From NCBI GenBank assembly GCA_046714175.1, contig JBKKBI010000083.1, positions 1 to 10,026 of the forward strand: DNA of 10,026 nt. The letters run 5' to 3'. This document shows positions 1 to 5,213 of the stretch, piece after piece (the stretch's first letter is position 1; the number at the start of each line of letters is the position of its first letter). A program made the position numbers and the translations under genes. The stretch is from UBA11373 sp046714175 (lineage in GTDB: Bacteria; Actinomycetota; Acidimicrobiia; Spongiisociales; UBA11373). The notes beneath the pieces are model-generated. The model worked only from the letters and a program-made list of their open reading frames with translations, did no database searches and was not told the DNA's origin.

Positions 1-46
1 GGGCGCCGTGGTACTCGTACGGGAGGCGGTGAAGGCAATTGGCTGA
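1..46 (+). CDS. rplC: 50S ribosomal protein L3, C-terminal end (partial)
   Basis: Only the last 14 codons and the TGA are present, in the frame starting at base 2, reading GAVVLVREAVKAIG. This matches the usual end of bacterial L3 (uL3), where a Gly/Val-rich strand is followed by a short basic tail. The position immediately before rplD is where rplC belongs in the S10 operon. The stop codon (44-46) lies inside the start of rplD, an 8-nt overlap. L3 is an early 23S rRNA assembly protein near the peptidyl-transferase centre. The identification rests on the short tail plus synteny, so it is good but not independent of context. Confidence 0.85.
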   Translation, partial: GAVVLVREAVKAIG

Positions 47-719
47 TACCCCCAAGGCTCGCGTCTACGACTCCACGGGTAGCCAGACCGGGGAGATCAC
101 CCTCGACGCTGCCGTCTTCGGCATCGAACCCAACACCGCCGTGATGCACCAGGTGGTCACGGCGCGTCTGGCCGCGCAGCGCTCGGGAACCTCCAGCACC
201 AAGACCCGGGGTGAGGTGCGCGGTGGCGGACGCAAGCCCTGGAAGCAGAAGGGATTGGGCCGGGCCCGCCAGGGTTCGATCCGTTCTCCGCAATGGAAGG
301 GCGGCGGGGTCGTATTCGGTCCCAAGCCGCGCTCCTATGCGCAGCGCACCCCTCGCAAGATGCGCCGCCTCGCCCTCGCCAGCGCCCTTTCGGTTCGCGC
401 CCTGGAGGGCGAGATCCGGGTGGTGGACTCGTATGCGTGGGACGTCCCGCAGACCAGCGTTGCCGTCGCGATGCTCGACGGGATGGGCGTCACCGGCAAG
501 GTGCTGTTCGTGCTTGGGCGCGACGACCTCGTCGCCGAGCGCTCGGTGCGCAACCTGCCCCACGTAATCGTGCTCCCCGTGGACCAGCTCAACGCCTACG
601 ACGTGCTCTGGGCGGAGACCGTGGTTTTCACCAGCGCCACGATCTCCGGCGTCGGCGCCGGCAAGTTCGCCGTTGCCGCCGACGACTTCGTTATCGAGGA
701 TGACGGAGGTGCGGCGTGA
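39..719 (+). CDS. rplD: 50S ribosomal protein L4
   Basis: This 226-residue protein has the full L4 (uL4) architecture. The N-terminal strand 'KARVYDSTGSQTGEITL' (residues 6-22) is followed by the long basic loop (about 52-110) containing RGGGRKPWKQKGLGRARQGS, which lines the nascent-peptide exit tunnel. A Rossmann-like globular domain follows (about 115-220). The start is TTG at 39: homology begins at once, no earlier in-frame start is possible within the window, and GGAGG-like bases at 22-28 provide a ribosome binding site. The start lies inside the rplC stop region (8-nt overlap), suggesting coupled translation. In E. coli, L4 also represses its own operon through the S10 leader; that leader lies outside this window. 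The length is normal for the family. Confidence 0.97.
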   Translation: MADTPKARVYDSTGSQTGEITLDAAVFGIEPNTAVMHQVVTARLAAQRSGTSSTKTRGEVRGGGRKPWKQKGLGRARQGSIRSPQWKGGGVVFGPKPRSYAQRTPRKMRRLALASALSVRALEGEIRVVDSYAWDVPQTSVAVAMLDGMGVTGKVLFVLGRDDLVAERSVRNLPHVIVLPVDQLNAYDVLWAETVVFTSATISGVGAGKFAVAADDFVIEDDGGAA

Positions 720-1006
720 AGAATCCGCGTGACGTGATCGTCGCTCCTATCGTTTCGGAGAAGTCGTACGACCTCATCGAGCAGCGCCGTACCTACACGT
801 TCCAGATCGATCCTCGCTCCAACCGCTCCGAAGTGAAGATCGCTGTCGAGCAGATCTTCGGGGTCAAGGTGTCGCGGGTGAACATCATCAACCGCAAGGG
901 CAAGCGCAAGCGCACCGGTTTCACCATCGGCAAGCGCAACGACACCAAGCGGGCCCTGGTCACCCTGGCCGAGGGCGCCGAAATAGACATCTTCGGGGTG
1001 AAGTGA
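716..1006 (+). CDS. rplW: 50S ribosomal protein L23
   Basis: This 96-residue protein matches L23 (uL23), which sits at the tunnel exit and provides the docking site for trigger factor and SRP/SecYEG. The N-terminal motif 'APIVSEKSYDL' (10-20) contains the surface Glu (E15) equivalent to the trigger-factor contact Glu18 of E. coli. The basic extended loop lies at about 57-78 (NIINRKGKRKRTGF). The start is GTG at 716, forming a GTGA overlap with the rplD stop; GGAGG at 705-709 is the likely ribosome binding site. Length is normal. The gene is followed by a 120-nt spacer, unlike nearly every other junction here. Confidence 0.97.
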   Translation: MKNPRDVIVAPIVSEKSYDLIEQRRTYTFQIDPRSNRSEVKIAVEQIFGVKVSRVNIINRKGKRKRTGFTIGKRNDTKRALVTLAEGAEIDIFGVK

Positions 1007-1007
1007 C

Positions 1008-1127
1008 ATGACGCAGCCGTTCACTCTGATCTCGCGTAGGCGGAAGCCGGATGCCAGATACCAGACGCCAGATCGGGCTCTGGTCTCTGGTCTCTGGCCT
1101 TGGGTCTCCTGCCCGGAGGGCAACTAA
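1008..1127 (+). CDS. Putative micro-ORF spanning the L23-L2 spacer (39 aa)
   Basis: An ATG 1 nt after the rplW stop opens a frame that runs uninterrupted through the whole spacer. It ends at a TAA (1125-1127) whose last base is the A of the rplB ATG. The predicted peptide begins MTQPFTLISRRRKPDARYQT and is unlike any family I recognise; its middle is encoded by the 7-nt CCAGA/TCTGG repeats. A weak purine-rich stretch (GGGGTGAAG, 995-1003) precedes it. A conserved product seems unlikely. The plausible role is to carry ribosomes across the spacer so that rplB stays translationally coupled. In a GC-rich genome an open frame this short can also arise by chance, so confidence in real translation is low. 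Confidence 0.3.
   Translation: MTQPFTLISRRRKPDARYQTPDRALVSGLWPWVSCPEGN
1054..1097. repeat. 7-nt-period repeat with inverted arms (CCAGA x3 / TCTGG x3)
   Basis: CCAGA occurs at 1054-1058, 1061-1065 and 1068-1072, exactly 7 nt apart. Its reverse complement TCTGG occurs at 1079-1083, 1086-1090 and 1093-1097, also 7 nt apart. The 6-nt sequence TCGGGC separates the two arms. The transcript could form a stem of three 5-bp helices separated by 2-nt internal bulges. A degenerate continuation (TTGGGTC, TCCTG) runs to about 1110. No T-tract follows, so this is not a standard intrinsic terminator. The rplB ribosome binding site (GGAGGG, 1115-1120) lies just downstream of the possible stem. Confidence 0.85.
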
Positions 1128-1957
1128 TGGCCGTCAAGAAGTACAAACCGACTTCGCCGGGGCGGCGGTTCCGCACCGTCTCCGACTTCGTCGAAATCAC
1201 CAAGTCCACGCCAGAGAAGAGCCTGCTCGAGAAGCAGAGCTCCAAGGGCGGCCGCAACTCGTACGGTCGGATGACCGCGCGCCATCAGGGCGGCGGGCAC
1301 AAGCGGCGTTACCGAGTGATCGACTTTCGGCGCACGAAGGATGGGGTGCCGGCGAAGGTCGCCTCGATCGAGTACGACCCCAACCGCAACGCTCGAATCG
1401 CCCTGCTCCACTACGTGGATGGGGAGAAGGCTTACATCATCGCCCCGCAACGACTCGCCGTCGGCGATCGGATCGAGTCCGGCTCGGGGGCGGAGATCAG
1501 GCCCGGAAATGCGCTGCCGCTGCGCAACATCCCCGCCGGCACGGTCGTGCACGCGGTGGAACTGCGCCCCGGCGGTGGTGCCCGCATGGCCCGCTCGGCG
1601 GGTTCCGGTGTCCAGTTGATCGCCAAGGAGGGTGACCTCGCCCTGCTCCGTCTCCCCTCGGGTGAGATGCGCAACGTGCCTTTGGACTGCCGCGCCACGA
1701 TTGGTGCTGTCGGCAACCCCGAAGCCGAGTTGACCAAGGGCGGCAAGGCGGGACACAGCCGCTGGAAAGGCGTGCGTCCGCAGAGCCGCGGCGTCGCCAT
1801 GAACCCGGTCGATCACCCACTGGGCGGAGGCGAAGGCAAGTCCAGCGGGGGCCGTCACCCGGTGAGCCCATGGGGCAAGCCCGAGGGGCGCACCCGCCGC
1901 AAGAAGACCAGCGACGGACTGATCGTGCGCCGCCGCACCAAGAAGGGGCAGAGATGA
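1127..1957 (+). CDS. rplB: 50S ribosomal protein L2
   Basis: This 276-residue protein is a full-length L2 (uL2), the primary 23S-binding protein needed for subunit association and peptidyl-transferase activity. The N-terminal extension MAVKKYKPTSPGRR leads into 'GGRNSYGRMTARHQGGGHKR' (41-60), then the RNA-binding OB and SH3-like domains. The conserved C-terminal motif NPVDHPLGGGEG (226-237) contains the universal His at 230. The start at ATG 1127 was chosen over the in-frame upstream start at 1100 because family homology begins there, GGAGGG (1115-1120) is well spaced, and 1100 lies in spacer repeat. One oddity is that the second His of the usual bacterial HPHGGG is Leu here. The protein ends in the normal basic tail (VRRRTKKGQR). 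Confidence 0.98.
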   Translation: MAVKKYKPTSPGRRFRTVSDFVEITKSTPEKSLLEKQSSKGGRNSYGRMTARHQGGGHKRRYRVIDFRRTKDGVPAKVASIEYDPNRNARIALLHYVDGEKAYIIAPQRLAVGDRIESGSGAEIRPGNALPLRNIPAGTVVHAVELRPGGGARMARSAGSGVQLIAKEGDLALLRLPSGEMRNVPLDCRATIGAVGNPEAELTKGGKAGHSRWKGVRPQSRGVAMNPVDHPLGGGEGKSSGGRHPVSPWGKPEGRTRRKKTSDGLIVRRRTKKGQR

Positions 1958-2046
1958 ACCGTCGCCCGTCGCCCGTCGCCCGTCGCCCGCAAGACCTTGG
2001 GATCTGTGATCTGTCATCTGTCATCTGTCATTGGAGGCCTTCGTGA
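1954..2046 (+). CDS. Putative micro-ORF spanning the L2-S19 spacer (30 aa)
   Basis: An ATG at 1954 forms an ATGA overlap with the rplB stop (1955-1957). The frame stays open through both heptamer arrays and ends at TGA 2044-2046, forming a GTGA overlap with the rpsS GTG start (2043-2045). AGAAGGGG (1941-1948) would serve as a ribosome binding site with 5-nt spacing, although those bases also encode the conserved Lys/Gly tail of L2. The peptide starts MNRRPSPVARRPQDLG; because the units are 7 nt, a perfect array would give a 7-residue peptide period. No known family is recognisable. It looks like a coupling ORF rather than a functional protein, and chance is a real alternative. Confidence 0.3.
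   Translation: MNRRPSPVARRPQDLGICDLSSVICHWRPS
1961..1988. repeat. Tandem heptamer array GTCGCCC x4
   Basis: Four perfect head-to-tail copies of GTCGCCC occupy 1961-1967, 1968-1974, 1975-1981 and 1982-1988, starting 3 nt after the rplB stop codon. The array is separated by 13 nt from a second, unrelated heptamer array. It has no complementary partner nearby, so no hairpin is predicted from it alone. Confidence 0.95.
2002..2029. repeat. Tandem heptamer array ATCTGTC x4
   Basis: ATCTGTG at 2002-2008 is followed by three perfect ATCTGTC copies at 2009-2015, 2016-2022 and 2023-2029. The array abuts the rpsS ribosome binding site (TGGAGG, 2032-2037), which looks like a partial next unit (ATTGGAG) diverging into the Shine-Dalgarno. 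The CAGAT/ATCTG core relates it to the CCAGAT units in the L23-L2 spacer. Confidence 0.93.
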
Positions 2047-2321
2047 GCCGTTCCCTAAGCAAGGGCCCGTTCGTGGACGAGCATCTGCTCGCCAAGGTCG
2101 AGCGCGCTTCCAAGTCGGGCGACAAGCGGGTCATCAAGACCTGGAGCCGTCGCTCCACGGTCATCCCCGAGATGGTGGGCCAGACCATCGCTGTCCACGA
2201 CGGGCGCAAGCACGTCCCGGTGTACGTCACCGAGTCGATGGTCGGTCACAAGTTGGGCGAGTTCGCCCCCACCCGCACGTTCCGCGGCCACTCGGGGGAG
2301 AAGGCGGCAAAGAAGGCATGA
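2043..2321 (+). CDS. rpsS: 30S ribosomal protein S19
   Basis: This 92-residue protein matches S19 (uS19), which sits in the 30S head near the A site and contacts bridge B1a. It opens MSRSLSKGPFVDEHL, carries KTWSRRSTVIPEMVG (32-46), and ends with the family signature region 'GHKLGEFAPTRTFRGH' (68-83) followed by a Lys/Ala tail. The start was set at GTG 2043 rather than the in-frame TTG 2031: S19 proteins begin at MSRS, and GGAGG at 2033-2037 has correct spacing only for 2043. The last codons overlap the rplV ATG. Length is normal. Confidence 0.97.
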   Translation: MSRSLSKGPFVDEHLLAKVERASKSGDKRVIKTWSRRSTVIPEMVGQTIAVHDGRKHVPVYVTESMVGHKLGEFAPTRTFRGHSGEKAAKKA

Positions 2322-2668
2322 AGGTGATGGCAAAGGCTGCATTCATCAGGGAGTCGCCGCCCAAGCTGCGCGCCGTCCTCGACCTGGTGCGCGGACTCCC
2401 GGTGGAGCGCGCCCGCGAGGTGTTGCGCTTCACCACCCGCGGTGCCAGCGGCCCGGTGAGCAAGGTGCTCGAGTCGGCCGTGGCCAACGCTTCACACAAC
2501 CATTCCCTGGAGCCTGCGGACCTGCGGGTCGTCGAGGCATTTGCAGATCTTGGCCCGGTGCTGAAGCGGGTGCGTCCCAACGCCCGCGGCCGCGCCGGCG
2601 GAATCAGAAAACCGACCGCTCACGTGACCATCGTGGTCGGCGATGGACGCGATGAGGAGAGTGCCTGA
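2318..2668 (+). CDS. rplV: 50S ribosomal protein L22
   Basis: This 116-residue protein matches L22 (uL22), whose extended hairpin lines the exit tunnel next to L4. The N-terminal 'AKAAFIRESPPKLRAVLDLVRG' region (5-26) and AVANASHNH (54-62) are typical. The tunnel hairpin is at about 82-106, with key residues LKRVRPNARGRAGGIRKPTA, the region where macrolide-resistance changes occur in other bacteria. The start at ATG 2318 gives an ATGA overlap with the rpsS stop. A second in-frame ATG at 2327 would give MAKAAF but leaves no room for a ribosome binding site. The Asn and Gly-rich hairpin tip departs from the Lys/Arg-rich norm, mildly. Confidence 0.96.
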   Translation: MKVMAKAAFIRESPPKLRAVLDLVRGLPVERAREVLRFTTRGASGPVSKVLESAVANASHNHSLEPADLRVVEAFADLGPVLKRVRPNARGRAGGIRKPTAHVTIVVGDGRDEESA

Positions 2669-3654
2669 TGGGCCAGAAGATCCACCCGTACGGGCTTCGG
2701 CTCGGCATCGTCACCGACTGGAAGTCGCGTTGGTACTCCGAGAAGGAGTACGCCTCCCAGGTGCTCGAAGATGCCAAGATCCGCGACCTCCTCGAGAAGG
2801 AGCTGGTCCGCGGCGCTCTGTCGCGTATCGAGATCGAGCGCATCGGGGAGAAGAAGGTTCAGGTCGACATTCACACCGCCCGTCCCGGCGTGGTGATCGG
2901 ACGCTCCGGCGCCGAAGTCGACCGTCTCCGCACCCTGCTGGAGAAGCTGTCGAAGCGTGAGATCAAGATCAATGTCATCGAGGTGCAGAACCCCGAGACC
3001 GATGCCCAGTTGCTGGCGCGCAGCATCGCCGACCAGCTGCAGGGAAGGGTGTCGTTCCGCCGCGCCCTCAAGCGAGCCGTGCAGACCGCCCTCAAGGCGG
3101 GTGCTCAGGGGGTGCGGGTGCAGGCCTCCGGCCGCCTCGGCGGCGCCGAGATGGGACGCCGAGAGTGGTACCGCGAGGGTCGGGTGCCCTTGACCACCCT
3201 GCGCGCCGACGTCGACTTCGGCAAGGCCACCGCCCGCACCACGGTCGGGGCCATCGGGGTCAAGGTTTGGGTCTACAAGGGGGATGTGGTTCCCTCGCTC
3301 TCCGCCACCCGGGAGAAGATCGCCGCCGAGGCGGCGCTGGCCACCGGTGGCCCGTCGTCGCGTCGCGCCCCGGCCAAGGCCCGGGCCGAGCAGGCGGCCG
3401 GGGAGAAGCCCCGCACCCTCATCGAGGCCGGGGGCGGCAAGCGTCTGGTCGAGGCCGGGGGTGGCAAGCGTCTGGTCGAGGCCGGGGGTGGGCGTCGTGT
3501 CGACGCCGAGCTGGCCGAGGCCGAGTTCGAAGAGGAGCGCGCCGTCGCCGAGGAGACCATCGAGGTCGCCCCAATGGTCGCCGAGGTGACCGAGGTGCCG
3601 GAAGCCGCTGCGCCCGTCGCGGTGACCGAAGAGACTCCGGGTGGACAGGAGTAG
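2668..3654 (+). CDS. rpsC: 30S ribosomal protein S3 with long C-terminal extension
   Basis: The first about 215 residues are a standard S3 (uS3): MGQKIHPYGLRLGI at the N-terminus, a KH type II domain with the GVVIGRSG loop at 74-81, and the C-terminal S3 domain with QASGRLGGAEMGRREWYREG (152-171). S3 forms the mRNA entry channel with S4 and S5. The total length of 328 residues exceeds the common 210-280 range. Residues about 216-328 form an extension: an Ala/Arg-rich linker, a 9-residue EAGGGKRLV repeat (253-278), and an acidic, Val/Glu-rich tail probably unstructured. The start ATG 2668 overlaps the rplV TGA by 1 nt and follows GAGGAG (2654-2659). Confidence 0.97.
   Translation: MGQKIHPYGLRLGIVTDWKSRWYSEKEYASQVLEDAKIRDLLEKELVRGALSRIEIERIGEKKVQVDIHTARPGVVIGRSGAEVDRLRTLLEKLSKREIKINVIEVQNPETDAQLLARSIADQLQGRVSFRRALKRAVQTALKAGAQGVRVQASGRLGGAEMGRREWYREGRVPLTTLRADVDFGKATARTTVGAIGVKVWVYKGDVVPSLSATREKIAAEAALATGGPSSRRAPAKARAEQAAGEKPRTLIEAGGGKRLVEAGGGKRLVEAGGGRRVDAELAEAEFEEERAVAEETIEVAPMVAEVTEVPEAAAPVAVTEETPGGQE
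3424..3501 (+). repeat. In-frame 27-bp repeat in the S3 tail
   Basis: Two near-identical 27-bp units (3424-3450 and 3451-3477, differing at one C/T position) and a diverged third (3478-3501, 24 bp) encode EAGGGKRLV, EAGGGKRLV and EAGGGRRV. The near-identity at DNA level suggests recent tandem duplication. Unit length is a multiple of three, so the reading frame is kept. Confidence 0.93.
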
Positions 3655-3657
3655 CCG

Positions 3658-4071
3658 ATGCTGATGCCCAAGCGCACCCGCTGGCGCAAGCAGCAGCGAG
3701 GCAACATGCGAGGTAACGCCAAGGGCGGCACCAGGGTGGCCTTCGGCGACTATGGTCTGCAGGCTCTGGAGCCGGGCTGGGTGACCGCCCGCCAGATCGA
3801 AGCCGCCCGCGTCGCCATGACCCGGCACATCAAGCGTGGCGGCAAGGTCTGGATCATGATCTTCCCGGACAAGCCGGTGACCCAGAAGCCGGCCGAAACC
3901 CGCATGGGTTCCGGCAAGGGAAACCCGGAGTTCTGGGTGGCTGTGGTGCGTCCCGGACGCGTGATGTTCGAGCTGTCCGGGGTGGATGAGCCGCTGGCGC
4001 GTGAGGCGCTCCGGCTGGCCAGCCACAAGTTGTCGGTGAAGACCAAGTTCGTACGAAGGGAGGAAGTGTGA
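3658..4071 (+). CDS. rplP: 50S ribosomal protein L16
   Basis: This 137-residue protein is L16 (uL16), which positions A-site tRNA near the peptidyl-transferase centre. It starts with the classic MLMPKRTRWRKQQRG and contains GDYGLQALEPGWVTARQIEAARVAM (30-54). The family signature around residues 81-97 includes TRMGSGKGNPEFWVA; Arg82 is in the position that is hydroxylated in E. coli L16. The start ATG 3658 lies 3 nt after the rpsC stop with GGACAGGAG (3643-3651) upstream. It ends in a GTGA overlap with rpmC. Length is normal. Confidence 0.98.
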   Translation: MLMPKRTRWRKQQRGNMRGNAKGGTRVAFGDYGLQALEPGWVTARQIEAARVAMTRHIKRGGKVWIMIFPDKPVTQKPAETRMGSGKGNPEFWVAVVRPGRVMFELSGVDEPLAREALRLASHKLSVKTKFVRREEV

Positions 4072-4289
4072 AGACCGCCGATTTGCGCGACCTCTCCTAT
4101 GACGAGTTGAAGACCAAACTGGCCGAGGCCAAGCAGGAGCTGTTCAACTTGCGGTTCCAGGTGGCGACCAACCAGCTGGACAACACGGCCCGGATCGCGA
4201 CGGTGCGCCGCGAGGCTGCACGCATTGCCACGGTGATGCGGGAGCAGGAGATCGAGGCGTATCAGCAGACGGAGGACGCAAGCCGATGA
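4068..4289 (+). CDS. rpmC: 50S ribosomal protein L29
   Basis: This 73-residue, largely helical protein matches L29 (uL29), a two-helix protein at the tunnel exit next to L23. The signature region is KQELFNLRFQVATNQLDNTA (22-41), preceded by 'LRDLSYDELKTKLAEA' and followed by RIATVRREAARIATVMREQE. The start is GTG 4068, overlapping the rplP TGA as GTGA, with a strong AAGGGAGGAA (4056-4065) just upstream. The C-terminal residues after about 66 are a short polar tail. The end overlaps rpsQ by 4 nt. Confidence 0.96.
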   Translation: MKTADLRDLSYDELKTKLAEAKQELFNLRFQVATNQLDNTARIATVRREAARIATVMREQEIEAYQQTEDASR

Positions 4290-4543
4290 CCGACCGCAAC
4301 TACCGCAAGATCCGCACCGGGGTGGTGGTGTCGGACGCGCGCGACAAGACGGTGACCGTCGAGATCGTGGATTCGGTCCGCCATCGGATGTACCAGAAGA
4401 CCATGAAGTCGACCAAGAAGCTTCAGGTCCATGACGAGACCAACGACGCCCACATCGGCGACACGGTCAAGGTCATGGAGACCCGTCCTCTGTCCAAGAC
4501 CAAGCGTTGGCGCGTCGTCGAGATCGTGGAGCGTGCCCGATGA
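4286..4543 (+). CDS. rpsQ: 30S ribosomal protein S17
   Basis: This 85-residue OB-fold protein matches S17 (uS17), an early binder of the 16S 5' domain. It has 'RKIRTGVVVSDARDKTVTVEI' at 7-27 and the signature GDTVKVMETRPLSKTKRWRV at 58-77. The start ATG 4286 forms an ATGA overlap with the rpmC stop. S17 is normally the last gene of the S10 operon. Here its stop overlaps the rplN start by 4 nt, so there is no operon boundary. Confidence 0.97.
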   Translation: MTDRNYRKIRTGVVVSDARDKTVTVEIVDSVRHRMYQKTMKSTKKLQVHDETNDAHIGDTVKVMETRPLSKTKRWRVVEIVERAR

Positions 4544-4908
4544 TCGCCCAGGAAAGCCGCCTCAAGGTGGCCGACAACACCGGTGCCCGCGAGGTGTTGT
4601 GCATCCGCGTGCTCGGTGGTTCGACCCGCCGCTATGCCGGTATCGGCGACGTGATCGTTGCCACGGTGAAGGACGCCGTGCCCGGCGGCACCGTGAAGAA
4701 GGGCGAGGTGGTCAAGGCGGTCGTGGTGCGCACCCATAAGGAGCGTCGCCGCCCCGATGGCACCTATATCCGCTTCGACGACAACGCCTGTGTCCTGATC
4801 AATGATCAGCAGCAGCCGCGCGGCACTCGCATCTTCGGCCCCGTCGGGCGCGAGTTGCGGGACAAGAAGTTCATGCGCATCGTTTCGCTGGCGCCGGAGG
4901 TGCTGTGA
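4540..4908 (+). CDS. rplN: 50S ribosomal protein L14
   Basis: This 122-residue protein is L14 (uL14), which sits at the subunit interface (bridges B5 and B8) and is the docking site of the silencing factor RsfS. It opens MIAQESRLKVADNTGAREVL and has the family signature ARE..CIRVLGGSTRRYAGIGD (16-37). It ends with RIFGPVGRELRDKKFMRIVS and SLAPEVL. The start was set at ATG 4540 (ATGA overlap with rpsQ, GGAG at 4528-4531) rather than the in-frame ATG at 4507, which lies inside rpsQ and adds 11 residues not seen in L14. Length is exactly the usual 122. Confidence 0.98.
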   Translation: MIAQESRLKVADNTGAREVLCIRVLGGSTRRYAGIGDVIVATVKDAVPGGTVKKGEVVKAVVVRTHKERRRPDGTYIRFDDNACVLINDQQQPRGTRIFGPVGRELRDKKFMRIVSLAPEVL

Positions 4909-5213
4909 TGCAGCTCAAGAAGGGCGACCAGGTGATGGTGGTCTCGGGCAAGGACAAGGGCAAGGAGTCCCGGGTGGCCGAGGTCTTCCCCCGCGCCAAC
5001 AAGATCATCGTCGAAGGTGTCGCCACCGCCAAGCGCCACACGAAGCCGCGCGGCCAGACCATGCAGGGCGGCATCGTCGACAAGGACATGCCGATCAACG
5101 CTTCCAACGTGATGATCATCTGCGCCACGGATGGCCCGACGCGGATCGGTCACAAGATCGACGCCGACGGCCACAAGCGTCGCGTGTGCGTGAAGTGTGG
5201 GGGTGACCTGTGA
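4908..5213 (+). CDS. rplX: 50S ribosomal protein L24
   Basis: This 101-residue protein matches L24 (uL24), an assembly initiator at the tunnel exit. It begins with a KOW motif, MQLKKGDQVMVVSGKDKGK (1-19), followed by KIIVEGVATAKRHTKP (32-47) and GGIVDKDMPINASNVMI (54-70). The ATG at 4908 was preferred to the in-frame GTG at 4905: it gives the family N-terminus, and GGAGG (4896-4900) sits 7 nt upstream of it. It overlaps the rplN stop by 1 nt. The C-terminus carries a Cys-x-x-Cys pair (C94, C97), with one more Cys at 72. Confidence 0.97.
   Translation: MQLKKGDQVMVVSGKDKGKESRVAEVFPRANKIIVEGVATAKRHTKPRGQTMQGGIVDKDMPINASNVMIICATDGPTRIGHKIDADGHKRRVCVKCGGDL

Noticed and set aside
1054..1110. Intrinsic terminator in the L23-L2 spacer
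   Set aside because: There is a possible stem but no T-tract, and an essential gene follows that needs the same transcript.
1124..2017. Long minus-strand open frames opposite rplB (to 297 codons)
   Set aside because: They mirror the strong third-position GC bias of L2, have no family resemblance, and their N-termini come from the heptad repeats.
1961..2029. CRISPR array
   Set aside because: The units are 7 nt, directly adjacent and without spacers; there are no cas genes.
2620..4026. A 468-codon minus-strand open frame opposite rpsC and rplP
   Set aside because: The translation is His/Gly/Leu/Asp low-complexity typical of antisense shadow in GC-rich genes; both plus-strand genes are unmistakable.
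4507..4539. Upstream in-frame ATG for rplN
   Set aside because: It lies within rpsQ, adds 11 residues not found in L14, and the 4540 start has the usual ATGA overlap and the exact family length.
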